A stretch of 64,000 bases of DNA from Cupriavidus taiwanensis LMG 19424. GTDB lineage: Bacteria; Pseudomonadota; Gammaproteobacteria; Burkholderiales; Burkholderiaceae. Positions 8,569-16,264 of the stretch are shown piece after piece. The notes below the pieces were generated by a model that was not told the DNA's origin, ran no database searches, and saw only the letters and a program-made list of their open reading frames with translations. Position 1 is the stretch's first letter; every line of letters begins with the position of its first letter. The stretch covers positions 1,234,001-1,298,000 of the forward strand of contig NC_010530.1 of NCBI RefSeq assembly GCF_000069785.1. The letters run 5' to 3'. The translations under genes were made by a program, and so were the position numbers.

Positions 8569-9345
8569 TCAGCCCTGCAGGATGGAAGAAACCAGCAACT
8601 GCGTGTACGGATGCTGGGGATCGTCGAGGATCTGGTCGGTCAGGCCCTGCTCGACCACGCGTCCGCCCTGCATCACCAGCGTGCGGTGCGCCAGCAGCCG
8701 GGCCACGGCCAGGTCGTGCGTGACCAGCACCGCGGCCAGGTCCAGGTCCGCCACCAGGCGGCGCAGCAGGTCCAGCAGCCGCGCCTGCACCGACACATCG
8801 AGCGACGCGGTGGGCTCGTCCATGAACACCAGGCGGGGGTGCGTGACCAGGTTGCGCGCGATCTGCAGCCGCTGCTGCATGCCGCCGGAGAACGTGCCGG
8901 GCACGTCGTCCAGCCGCGCCAGGTCGATCTCCATCTTCTCCAGCCAGTTGCCGGCGACTGCGCGCAAGTTGCCGTAGTGGCGCTCGCCCACGGCCATCAG
9001 CCGCTCGGCGATATTGGCGCCGGCGCTGACCTGCATGCGCAGGCCGTCGCGCGCATGCTGCCGCACGAAGCCCCAGTCGGTGCGCGCCAGCAGCCGCAGG
9101 CGCGCGCTGGACAAGGTGGCGAGGTCGGTCAGGCCGGATTCGCGCATGGCGTACCTGACCGTGCCGCGCTGCGCCGGTGCCTGCATCGACAGCGCCTGCA
9201 GCAGCGTGCTCTTGCCGGAGCCCGACTCGCCCACCACGCACAGCACTTCGCCCGGGTACAGGTCGAAACTGACGTCATGGCAGCCGTGCAGGCCGTCCCA
9301 GGTGCGCGTCAGGTTGCGCACCGACAGCAGTGGCGCGGCGCTCAT
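8569..9345 (-). CDS. phnK: PhnK, ATP-binding subunit of the C-P lyase complex
   Basis: A 258-residue ABC-type ATPase with Walker A GESGSGKST (39-47), signature FSGGMQQR and Walker B LVFMDEPTAS. In the known C-P lyase structures PhnK docks on PhnJ and remodels the core complex. The chosen ATG overlaps the phnJ stop by 4 bp (ATGA-type junction on the minus strand), indicating translational coupling. A longer in-frame extension upstream would lie wholly inside phnJ and is rejected. The C-terminal half resembles oligopeptide-transporter ATPases, which is normal for PhnK. Confidence 0.94.
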   Translation of the reverse strand: MSAAPLLSVRNLTRTWDGLHGCHDVSFDLYPGEVLCVVGESGSGKSTLLQALSMQAPAQRGTVRYAMRESGLTDLATLSSARLRLLARTDWGFVRQHARDGLRMQVSAGANIAERLMAVGERHYGNLRAVAGNWLEKMEIDLARLDDVPGTFSGGMQQRLQIARNLVTHPRLVFMDEPTASLDVSVQARLLDLLRRLVADLDLAAVLVTHDLAVARLLAHRTLVMQGGRVVEQGLTDQILDDPQHPYTQLLVSSILQG

Positions 9346-10244
9346 TGCGCATCTCCGGCAGCGGACTCGACGGCCTGCGCCGCCTGGCGGCCCGCGCAGT
9401 ACTCGGTATCCGAGCAGACGAACCGGCGCGTGCCGGCGTCGTCGGTGATGATCTCGTCCAGGTAGCTGTCGGTGGCGCCGCACTGCGCGCAGCAGTTGGA
9501 CCACGACTCCACGGTGAAGGGGTGGTCGGCAAAGTCGAGGCTCTTGACCGTGGTGTAGGGCGGCACCGCGTAGACGCGCTTTTCGCGGCCGGCGCCGAAC
9601 AGCATCAGCGCCGGGCTGCGGTCCAGCTTGGGGTTGTCGAACTTGGGGATCGGCGAAGGCCGCATCATGTAGCGCTGGTTGACGATCACGGGATAGTCGT
9701 AGGTGGTGGCGATGTGGCCGTGGCGGGCGATGTCCTCGTAGAGCTTGACGTGCATCGCGCCGTATTCCGCCAGCGCGTGCATGGTGCGGGTCTCGCCTTC
9801 GCTCGGCTCCAGCCAGCGCAGCGGCTCGGGAATCGGCACCTGGAACACCACGGTCTGGCCCGCGCGAAGCGGCGTTTCCGGAATGCGGTGGCGGGTCTGG
9901 ATGATGCTGGCCCCGGCGGTGCGCTCGGTGGTCGGCACGCCGGTGACGCGGGCGAAGAAGCGGCGGATATTGATGGCGTTGGTGGTGTCGTCCGAGCCCT
10001 GGTCGATCACCTTGAGCACATCGTCCTTGCCGATGATCGCGGCGGTCACCTGGATGCCGCCGGTGCCCCAGCCGTACGGCAGCGGCATCTCGCGGCTGCC
10101 GAACGGGACCTGGTAGCCCGGGATCGCCACCGCCTTGAGCAAGGCGCGGCGCAGCATGCGCTTGGTCGATTCGTCGAGATAGCCGAAGTTGTAGTGCGCG
10201 TCGCGGGCAAGGCCCGCGGCCATGGTGGTGTCGGCGGCGCTCAT
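9342..10244 (-). CDS. phnJ: PhnJ, radical-SAM C-P lyase
   Basis: A 300-residue protein of full length. It carries the four cysteines of the PhnJ cluster with the exact family spacing: Cys252-x2-Cys255-x21-Cys277-x5-Cys283. Three bind the [4Fe-4S] cluster and one is the glycyl/thiyl radical partner in the described mechanism. PhnJ breaks the carbon-phosphorus bond of ribose-1-phosphonate 5-phosphate, releasing the hydrocarbon and cyclic ribose phosphate. It overlaps phnI upstream and phnK downstream by 4 bp each, so the three are translationally coupled. Confidence 0.97.
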   Translation of the reverse strand: MSAADTTMAAGLARDAHYNFGYLDESTKRMLRRALLKAVAIPGYQVPFGSREMPLPYGWGTGGIQVTAAIIGKDDVLKVIDQGSDDTTNAINIRRFFARVTGVPTTERTAGASIIQTRHRIPETPLRAGQTVVFQVPIPEPLRWLEPSEGETRTMHALAEYGAMHVKLYEDIARHGHIATTYDYPVIVNQRYMMRPSPIPKFDNPKLDRSPALMLFGAGREKRVYAVPPYTTVKSLDFADHPFTVESWSNCCAQCGATDSYLDEIITDDAGTRRFVCSDTEYCAGRQAAQAVESAAGDAQ

Positions 10245-11401
10245 GCCAGCGTCTCCTCTTGGGGCTGTGGCTGCGGTTGCTGTTGAGGTCGCGGCGGTGC
10301 CGCCGCGGGCGCAGTCATGGCGCTGTCCGGCGCGTCGGCGCCATCCGCGCGCAGCCGGCGCAGCAACTCCAGGTTGGCCTGGAAGTCCACGTAATGCGGC
10401 AGCTTCAGATGCTGCACGAAGCCAGAGGCCTCGACGTTGTCGCTGTGGTACAGCATGAACTCGATATCATTGGCCGGCGCGTCGGCGGCCTCGCCGAGCG
10501 CTTCGGCGCGCATGGCGCGGTCGGCCAGCGCCATCGACATAGCCTTGCGCTCGTTGTAGCCGAACACCAGCCCGTAGCCGCGCGTAAAGCGCGGCGCCTC
10601 GTCGGCATTGCCGGCGAACTGGCTCACCATCTGGCATTCGGTCAGCTCGATCTCGCCGACGGTGACGGCGAAGCCAAGCTCTTCGACAAACAGCTCCACC
10701 TCGGCCGTGCCGTAGCGGATCTCGGCCGCGAACGGGTGCGAGTTGCCGTAGCCGCGCTGGGTCGAGTAGCCCATCGACAGCAGGAAGCCCTCGTCGGCGC
10801 GCGCCAGGTTCTGCAGGCGCGCGGCACGGCCGGCGGGGAAGGTCAGCGGCTCGCGCGTCAAGTCTGGCGGCGCGGGGTCGCCTGCGGGGATCTCGTCGGC
10901 TTCGACCAGGTCGTCCGCTTCCAGCAGGCTGGTCACGCGCGGCATGGTCGCGGCCAGTGGCTGCTGCTCGGAGGGAAAAGGCTGAGGTGCGCGGCCAATC
11001 TCGAGCGAGAAATCCAGCAGCCGTTGCGTGTAGTCGTAGGTGGGCCCCAGCACCTGGCCGCCCGGCACGTCCTTGAAGGTCGAGGAGATCCGCCGCTGCA
11101 GGCGCATGGCGCCGGTATCGAGCGGCTGCGTATAGCCGAAGCGCGCCAGCGTGGTGCGGTAGGCGCGCAGCAGGAAGATGGCTTCGATCTGGTCGCCGGC
11201 GGCCTGCTTGAGCGCCAGCGCCGCCAGGTGCGGGTCATACAGCGAGCCCTCGGCCATCACGCGCGACACCGCCAGCGGCATCTGCTCGCGGATCTGTGCC
11301 AGCGTCAGCTCCGGCACCGCGGTATCGCCGCGGCGATAGGCGTCGAGCATCCGGTAGGAATTGAGGATGGCGCGCTCGCCCCCTTTGACGGCTACGTACA
11401 T
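10241..11401 (-). CDS. phnI: PhnI, nucleosidase subunit of the C-P lyase core
   Basis: A 386-residue protein starting MYVAVKGGERAILNSYRML, the typical PhnI opening. PhnI, helped by PhnG, PhnH and PhnL, swaps the adenine of ATP for the phosphonate. The last 30 residues are an Ala/Pro/Gln-rich tail (APPRPQQQPQPQPQEE) not needed for the fold and probably lineage-specific. It sits between phnH (1 bp gap) and phnJ (4 bp overlap) in the tightly packed operon. Confidence 0.96.
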   Translation of the reverse strand: MYVAVKGGERAILNSYRMLDAYRRGDTAVPELTLAQIREQMPLAVSRVMAEGSLYDPHLAALALKQAAGDQIEAIFLLRAYRTTLARFGYTQPLDTGAMRLQRRISSTFKDVPGGQVLGPTYDYTQRLLDFSLEIGRAPQPFPSEQQPLAATMPRVTSLLEADDLVEADEIPAGDPAPPDLTREPLTFPAGRAARLQNLARADEGFLLSMGYSTQRGYGNSHPFAAEIRYGTAEVELFVEELGFAVTVGEIELTECQMVSQFAGNADEAPRFTRGYGLVFGYNERKAMSMALADRAMRAEALGEAADAPANDIEFMLYHSDNVEASGFVQHLKLPHYVDFQANLELLRRLRADGADAPDSAMTAPAAAPPRPQQQPQPQPQEETLA

Positions 11402-11402
11402 G

Positions 11403-12020
11403 TCAGTCCTCCACGATGGTGGTGCGCGTCAGTGCGCAGAACCGGTCGCCGCTGCACAGCAGCAGGTCCACGCCGAGCGGGAAGCCGGCGTTGTTGGCAC
11501 GCCAGGCCGTGCGAAAGCCCGCGGGCAGGCCGGTCACGCGCAGCGCTTGCGTGTGCTCGATGCCGGGGCCGCGCAGCGTCAGGGTCTCGCCGTCGGTGAG
11601 CGAGGCCACTTCCACCAGCAGCGTGGCCGAACGGTCCGGGAAGGCGGGGTCGCCCTGCGCGCAGTCCGCGAGCGCCGGCATGGCATGACCTGCCGGCACG
11701 CAGACGAACGCCGCGGCGCCGGGCGCTTCCGTCAGCCGGCAGCCGCAGTGAAAGCGCAGGAATGCGCGCGCCGCGGCCGGCACGGCGGCGGGCAGCCAGA
11801 CCGGCGAGTCGGCATCGGCAAGCGTCAGCAGCAGCGCGGCCAGCGCCGGCGAGAGCCCTTCGGGCAAGCCGCTGCGGGCCGGCAGCGCCTGCAGCTGGCC
11901 CGGGTGGGCAAAGGCCCGCAGCGCGGCGCGGAACACCTGCTGGGCGTCATCGACCGGATCGTTGAAGCCCGGCAGCAGCGCGGCGGCCGGCGTGGACAGC
12001 ATGGGTTGATCCGGGTGCAT
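11403..12020 (-). CDS. phnH: PhnH, C-P lyase core subunit
   Basis: A 205-residue PhnH with the family features LPGFNDPVDDAQQVFRAAL near residues 16-34 and the C-terminal GFPLGVDLLLCSGDRFCALTRT. PhnH is a non-catalytic PLP-transferase-fold subunit that binds PhnGIJ. The ATG at 12020 is one base after the phnG stop. An upstream extension of the same open frame overlaps phnG and is not used. It belongs to the phnGHIJKLM operon. Confidence 0.95.
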   Translation of the reverse strand: MHPDQPMLSTPAAALLPGFNDPVDDAQQVFRAALRAFAHPGQLQALPARSGLPEGLSPALAALLLTLADADSPVWLPAAVPAAARAFLRFHCGCRLTEAPGAAAFVCVPAGHAMPALADCAQGDPAFPDRSATLLVEVASLTDGETLTLRGPGIEHTQALRVTGLPAGFRTAWRANNAGFPLGVDLLLCSGDRFCALTRTTIVED

Positions 12021-12021
12021 C

Positions 12022-12525
12022 TCAGTCTTCTCCGCGGACCATGGTGAAGAACTCGACGCGCGTCTGCGCGGCCGTGGCCGCGGCGTGCGCGGCACGCGCC
12101 GCGTGTGCGTCGGCCAGCGGCGCGAGCACCAGGTCCTGCACGCTCTGGTGCCAGGCCGGACGCTGCAGCAGCGCGTCCAGCACCGCGGCCTGCTCGGCAT
12201 GGCGCTCGCTCCGTCCCTGGACGTAGGCAACGCCAGCGGCCGCGTCGGCGGCGCCGTCCTCCAGCACGACCGTGCAGCGCGTGACCGTGATTTCCCCAAG
12301 GTTGAACTGGGCCCCGGTGCCGCCGGCGCGGCCCCGCACCATGGCCATGCCGGACTCCGGCTTGCGCAGCAGCCGGTAGGCGGGCAGGGTGTGCGCTTGC
12401 GCCAGCCGCTGGTAAGCGCCGTCGAGCGCATCGGTCGGCGCGGTGGCCAGGATCCGCAGCCAGTTGGCACGGGCGGCATGGGCGGCGGGCGCATCGGGCC
12501 GCGCGGTTTCGCTTTGCATCATCAC
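12022..12525 (-). CDS. phnG: PhnG, C-P lyase core subunit
   Basis: A 167-residue protein with the PhnG pattern: RANWLRILATAP at residues 19-30, a central NLGEITVTRC motif, and the C-terminal TRVEFFTMVRGED. It forms the (PhnGHIJ)2 core. This is the first gene of the leftward operon. Upstream lie a PHO-box-like element (12588-12605) and tandem PhnF-like operators (12528-12543), the latter directly against the start codon. The first methionine is followed at once by two more, so the exact start is uncertain by one or two codons. Confidence 0.94.
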   Translation of the reverse strand: MMMQSETARPDAPAAHAARANWLRILATAPTDALDGAYQRLAQAHTLPAYRLLRKPESGMAMVRGRAGGTGAQFNLGEITVTRCTVVLEDGAADAAAGVAYVQGRSERHAEQAAVLDALLQRPAWHQSVQDLVLAPLADAHAARAAHAAATAAQTRVEFFTMVRGED

Positions 12526-12527
12526 CC

Positions 12528-12543
12528 CTATACGTCTATACGT
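12528..12543. promoter_or_regulatory. Candidate PhnF operator (two tandem CTATACGT copies)
   Basis: CTATACGT is repeated head to tail at 12528-12535 and 12536-12543. The centre reads ACGT-CTAT-ACGT (12532-12543) with ACGT arms, and contains GTCTATAC, the reverse complement of GTATAGAC. From memory, that is the core of the PhnF site described in mycobacteria. The element lies just upstream of phnG and between phnG and phnF, so a bound PhnF would block both. Assignment is by motif and position only. Confidence 0.55.
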
Positions 12544-12587
12544 TTAGATGTCGTTGCTGGAACACGCAGCCACTAGACCACAGGCAA

Positions 12588-12605
12588 ATGAACGTTTCAT
12601 GACGG
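12588..12605 (-). promoter_or_regulatory. PHO-box-like element upstream of phnG
   Basis: On the minus strand this reads CCGTCAT-GAAA-CGTTCAT. That is two 7-bp half-sites with a 4-bp spacer, as in the PhoB consensus CTGTCAT-N4-CTGTCAT, with 3 mismatches in 14. It lies about 63 bp upstream of the phnG start codon, a sensible distance for PhoB activation. The match is weaker than that upstream of phnC. Confidence 0.5.
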
Positions 12606-12700
12606 GGCAGGGGATTGCTCGGGCACGCGGCCAGCGCGGCATGGCTGAGGCACAATCGCACGACATGGATTAACACTTGATGACAAGAGGACAGCGCACG

Positions 12701-13435
12701 ATGTCGGATCGAGAAGTGGAACGGGGTTCGGGCGTCGCCGTCTGGCGCCAGATCGGCGAGGCGCTGGCGGACGACATCCGCAACAAGCTGTACCTGCCGG
12801 GCGAGCAATTGCCGCCGGAGCCCGAACTGGCCAGCCGCTTCGCCGTGAACCGCCACACCATCCGCCGCGCCATGGGCGAGCTGGAACTGAGCGGGCTGGT
12901 GCGGATCGAGCAGGGCCGCGGCACTTTCGTGCAGGAGCACGCGATCGACTACGCCATCGGACGCCGCACGCGCTTCTCGCAGAACCTGGCGGCGCAGGGC
13001 GTGCGCGGCCACACCGAGGTCGTCGCCAGCCAGGTGGTGCGCGCGCCGGAGGTGGCCAGACAACTGGGGCTGGCGCGCACCGCGGAGCTGCTCCATGTGC
13101 AGATGATCGGCAAGGCCGAGGACCGCACCATCGACGTGGCCGAGCATTACTTCGAGGTCAAGCGTTTTCCCGGCATCGACGAGGTGCTGCATGCCCGGCA
13201 GTCCGTGTCGCGGGCGCTCGCGCATTTCGGCATTGCCGATTACACGCGCAAGTGGTCGCGCATTACCGCGGCGATGCCCAGCGCGCCGGTGGCGCGCATG
13301 CTGAACCAGCCCAAGACGCGCCCGGTGCTGCAGGTGGAGGCGCTGAACGTCGATATCGACGGCAACCCGGTGCAGTACAGCGTGGTGCGCTTTGCCGGCG
13401 ACTGGGTGCAGCTGACGGTGTCCGACGGTGACTGA
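12701..13435 (+). CDS. phnF: PhnF, GntR/HutC-family regulator of phosphonate genes
   Basis: A 244-residue protein. The N-terminal GntR winged helix-turn-helix is at about residues 10-80 (WRQIGEALADDIRNKLYLPGEQLPPEPEL is spread over this part), and a C-terminal UTRA ligand domain covers about 95-240. The ATG at 12701 has AAGAGGA 9 bp upstream. Earlier in-frame TTG and ATG codons at 12677-12682 would place that ribosome site inside the gene. PhnF is the local repressor of C-P lyase genes. It diverges from phnG with PhnF-like operators in the intergenic region and another after its stop codon. Confidence 0.9.
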   Translation: MSDREVERGSGVAVWRQIGEALADDIRNKLYLPGEQLPPEPELASRFAVNRHTIRRAMGELELSGLVRIEQGRGTFVQEHAIDYAIGRRTRFSQNLAAQGVRGHTEVVASQVVRAPEVARQLGLARTAELLHVQMIGKAEDRTIDVAEHYFEVKRFPGIDEVLHARQSVSRALAHFGIADYTRKWSRITAAMPSAPVARMLNQPKTRPVLQVEALNVDIDGNPVQYSVVRFAGDWVQLTVSDGD

Positions 13436-13451
13436 AGCGCCGGCGCGGCAT

Positions 13452-13463
13452 TGGTCTAGACAT
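13452..13463. promoter_or_regulatory. Second candidate PhnF operator, before the DUF1045 gene
   Basis: TGGTCTAGACAT at 13452-13463 contains the perfect 8-bp palindrome GTCTAGAC. It differs by one base from GTATAGAC, the core of the PhnF-like site. It sits between the phnF stop and the DUF1045 start, so it could let PhnF control the downstream pair from a separate promoter. It has not been shown that PhnF binds here. Confidence 0.4.
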
Positions 13464-13561
13464 CCGGCTGTCATCTGCCTGCGCTACTGTCTGCGGTCAA
13501 CCCCACCAAACCGGGGCAGTCTGCGCCTGCGCGCGCATGACACCGCTGGTAACCTTGCCGC

Positions 13562-14287
13562 ATGACTCAAGCCGCGTACCGTTACGCCATCTACCTGTCG
13601 CCATCCGGCCCGCTGCGCACCTTCGGCAGCCAGTGGCTGGGGCGCGACGCCGACACCGGGGCCGCGCTGCCCCCGCCCGGCGACATGCCGGCCGTGCCGG
13701 CGGACTGGACCCGGGCACCGGCCCACTACGGCCTGCACGCCACGCTGAAGCCCCCGTTCCGGCTTGCCGCCGGCGCCAGTGGGGCGATGGTCGATGCCAC
13801 CGCCCGCGCGCTTGCGCGCCGGCAGGCACCGTTCGACGCAGCGCTTGCGTTGCGCGCGCTGCGTGGTTTTGTCGCGTGGGGACTTGCCGATGGCGGCTCG
13901 GCGCCGATGCAGGCGCTGGCCGATGCCTGCGTGCTGGCCTTCGACCCCTTGCGCGCGCCGCCTTCTGCGCAGGAACTGGCCCGGCGCACGCCGCACCAGC
14001 TGAGCGAGGAAGAGCGCCGCATGCTTGACGCATGGGGCTATCCGTATGTGTTCGGCTCCTTCGTCTTTCATATCACCCTGACCGGCATGCTCGATGCCGC
14101 CAGCCAGCGCGCGGCGATGGCGCAACTGGAAGCCGCCAGCGGCAAGCTGCTGCAATCGCCCTTGCATGTCGACCGCCTCAGCGTGTTCGTGCAGCCCGCG
14201 GCGGGCGAAGACTTTGTCGCGGCCCGCCATTACGGCTTCGACGGCAGCATCACGGACGGCGCCGGCGCGGCGTACCTGGGCACATGA
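13562..14287 (+). CDS. DUF1045 phosphonate-operon protein, 2H-phosphoesterase fold
   Basis: A 241-residue protein of the family repeatedly found inside phn operons (DUF1045). It has the two HxTx motifs of 2H phosphoesterases: HATL at residues 59-62 and HITL at 170-173. Such enzymes hydrolyse cyclic or 2',3'-type phosphodiesters. In this setting the substrate could be the ribose 1,2-cyclic phosphate left by PhnJ, a step usually assigned to PhnP. No phnP is visible in this window, so this protein may replace it, which is inference. It overlaps phnN by 4 bp (ATGA), so the two are coupled. Confidence 0.88.
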   Translation: MTQAAYRYAIYLSPSGPLRTFGSQWLGRDADTGAALPPPGDMPAVPADWTRAPAHYGLHATLKPPFRLAAGASGAMVDATARALARRQAPFDAALALRALRGFVAWGLADGGSAPMQALADACVLAFDPLRAPPSAQELARRTPHQLSEEERRMLDAWGYPYVFGSFVFHITLTGMLDAASQRAAMAQLEAASGKLLQSPLHVDRLSVFVQPAAGEDFVAARHYGFDGSITDGAGAAYLGT

Positions 14288-14874
14288 GCGCGGCGACCGT
14301 GGCCGACGGACACGGCCTGTTCTACCTGATGGGCCCGTCCGGCAGCGGCAAGGACTCGCTGCTGCGCGCGCTGCGCGAGCGCCTGGGAACGGATCACCGC
14401 ATCGTCATCGCGCATCGCTACATCACCCGCGCGGCCGACGCCAACGAGGCCTCGGTGGCGCTGACGCCGGAAGAATTCCAGCGCCGCCGGGCGCTGGGCT
14501 GCCTGGCGCTGGACTGGCACAGCCACGGCCTGCACTACGGCATCGGCATCGAGATCGAGCAGTGGCTGGCGCGGGGCCTGACCGTCATCGTCAACGGCTC
14601 GCGCGAGTACCTGCCGCAGGCGGTGGCACGCTACCCCAGGCTGTGCGCGGTGCATGTGCGGGTGCGGCCGGACGTGCTGGCCCTGCGCCTGCGCCAGCGC
14701 GGACGCGAAGCGGAAGACGCGATTGCGAAACGGCTGGCCCGCGCGCGGCAGGCGTTCGCCGTGCCGCCCGGATGCCGGCTGGTCGAGATCGACAACAGCG
14801 GCGGACTGGACAGCGCGGTGGCGGCCCTGGCGCAACTGGTGGGCGCTGCACCTTCAGCGGCACGCCAGGCCTGA
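14284..14874 (+). CDS. phnN: PhnN, ribose 1,5-bisphosphate phosphokinase
   Basis: A 196-residue guanylate-kinase-like protein with Walker A GPSGSGKD at residues 17-24. The family sequence HRYITRAADANEASVALT follows at about 44-62 and a nucleoside-kinase-like lid (RQRGREAEDAIAKRL) near 140-155. PhnN phosphorylates ribose 1,5-bisphosphate to PRPP, returning the sugar of the C-P lyase pathway to metabolism. Its start overlaps the DUF1045 stop. It converges on the phnO-like gene with only 2 bp between them. Confidence 0.92.
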   Translation: MSAATVADGHGLFYLMGPSGSGKDSLLRALRERLGTDHRIVIAHRYITRAADANEASVALTPEEFQRRRALGCLALDWHSHGLHYGIGIEIEQWLARGLTVIVNGSREYLPQAVARYPRLCAVHVRVRPDVLALRLRQRGREAEDAIAKRLARARQAFAVPPGCRLVEIDNSGGLDSAVAALAQLVGAAPSAARQA

Positions 14875-14876
14875 GT

Positions 14877-15338
14877 TCAGAGCCCGATGCTGAAGCTGAT
14901 GCCGTGCTCGGCAAAGCCGAGCTGGCGATAGAACTGGTGCGCCCCCAGGCGTCGCGCATTGGATGACAGCGCCAGCTTGGCCGCACCGGCTTCGCGTGCC
15001 AGCCGCATCGCCTCGCGCATCATGGCCTTGCCGATGCCCATGCCGCGCGCGGCCGGCGCTACCACCACTGCTTCGACAATGGCCTCGGGACGACCGTCGT
15101 GGACCATCACCGGGAACACCAGCAGGCTGAAGGTGCCCAGCGGCACCTCATCCGCGCCCACCATCATGTAGCAGCGGTAGTCCGGATAGCGGCGCATGGT
15201 GGCATAGCGCTCGCGCATGGTGGCCAGCGGCAGCGGCGCTTCGCCGTCCATCGCGGCCAGCAGCGCGGACAGGTGCAGCAGCTCCGCGTCGGAGCCGCGC
15301 ACTTCGCGCAGCGCCAGCGAGACTCCGGTGGCCGGCAT
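14877..15338 (-). CDS. phnO: GNAT acetyltransferase, PhnO-like
   Basis: A 153-residue GNAT protein. The acetyl-CoA loop is APAARGMGIGKAMMREAM (about 90-107), with conserved EAVVVAP before it and FYRQLGFAEHGISFSI at the C-terminus. In phn loci the usual member is PhnO, which N-acetylates aminoalkylphosphonates such as 1-aminoethylphosphonate to detoxify them. It is the last gene of the phnCDE transport operon, 5 bp after phnE. The PhnO assignment rests on context; the fold call is firm. Confidence 0.78.
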   Translation of the reverse strand: MPATGVSLALREVRGSDAELLHLSALLAAMDGEAPLPLATMRERYATMRRYPDYRCYMMVGADEVPLGTFSLLVFPVMVHDGRPEAIVEAVVVAPAARGMGIGKAMMREAMRLAREAGAAKLALSSNARRLGAHQFYRQLGFAEHGISFSIGL

Positions 15339-15343
15339 GGCGT

Positions 15344-16156
15344 TCAGACCAGCACCCTGCGGATCTGGGCGGACAGGATGTCGATGGCCGAGACGAACAC
15401 GATGATGATGATCATCACGGCACAGGTCTGCCCGTACTGGAAGCTGCGGATGATTTCCCACAGCACGGTGCCGATGCCGCCGGCGCCGACGATGCCCACC
15501 ACCGACGCCGAGCGCACGTTGGACTCGAAGCGGTACAGCGCGAACGACAGCCACAGCGGCAGCACCTGCGGAATCACGCCGTAGACGATTTCCTCGATCG
15601 GACCGGCGCCGGTGGCGCGCACGCCCTCCACGGGGCGCGGATCGATGGCTTCGACGGCTTCCGCGAACAGCTTGGCCAGCACGCCGGTGGTGTGGATCCA
15701 GATCGCCAGCACGCCGGCGAACGGGCCCAGCCCGACGGCGACGATAAACAGCATGGCGAACACCATTTCATTGATGGCGCGGCAGGCATCCATGATACGG
15801 CGCGCGGGCTGGTAGACCCAGGCTGGCACGATGTTGGCCGAGCACAGCAGGCCCAGCGGCACCGCCATCACCACTGCCAGCGCCGTACCCCACAGCGCGA
15901 TCTGCACGGTGACCAGCATCTCGTCGAGGTAATGGCGCCAGTCGCGGAAATCGGGCGGGAAGAAGTCCGCCGCGAACCTGGCCATGTTGTCGGAATCGCG
16001 CAGCAGGTCGAGCGGGCGCATGTCGGCGCCTTGCCACGACAGGGCAAGCATGGCCAGCAGCACCGCCCAGGTCAGCGGCACGGCAAGGGACGTGCGCGGC
16101 GGGCGCACATGGCTTCGGGGCGTGGGAGGCAGGCCAGGCGTGGCGGTGACAGTCAT
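15344..16156 (-). CDS. phnE: PhnE, phosphonate ABC transporter permease
   Basis: A 270-residue inner-membrane permease with about six hydrophobic segments. The EAA-type cytoplasmic loop is at residues about 190-212 ([18 protein letters not shown]), and the C-terminus [15 protein letters not shown] is typical of PhnE. The ATG at 16156 gives a short cytoplasmic N-terminus before the first helix at about residue 23. An upstream in-frame extension is Arg/Pro-rich and not family-like. It partners PhnC and PhnD in one leftward operon. Confidence 0.93.
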   Translation of the reverse strand: MTVTATPGLPPTPRSHVRPPRTSLAVPLTWAVLLAMLALSWQGADMRPLDLLRDSDNMARFAADFFPPDFRDWRHYLDEMLVTVQIALWGTALAVVMAVPLGLLCSANIVPAWVYQPARRIMDACRAINEMVFAMLFIVAVGLGPFAGVLAIWIHTTGVLAKLFAEAVEAIDPRPVEGVRATGAGPIEEIVYGVIPQVLPLWLSFALYRFESNVRSASVVGIVGAGGIGTVLWEIIRSFQYGQTCAVMIIIIVFVSAIDILSAQIRRVLV

Positions 16157-16264
16157 TGGAGCAGTCCGGGATCCGGCGGGGAGAGGTGAAAGCGGTGCGA
16201 GGCCGCGGCGGTGGGGCCGCCGGCCTCGACGGGACAGGAGCATGCGTGGGGTGCGGCGGGCCGG

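Noticed and set aside
6698..8977. A 759-codon plus-strand frame across phnM-phnL-phnK
   Set aside because: It is opposite three well-conserved phn genes and has the repetitive His/Gly/Arg composition of an antisense frame.
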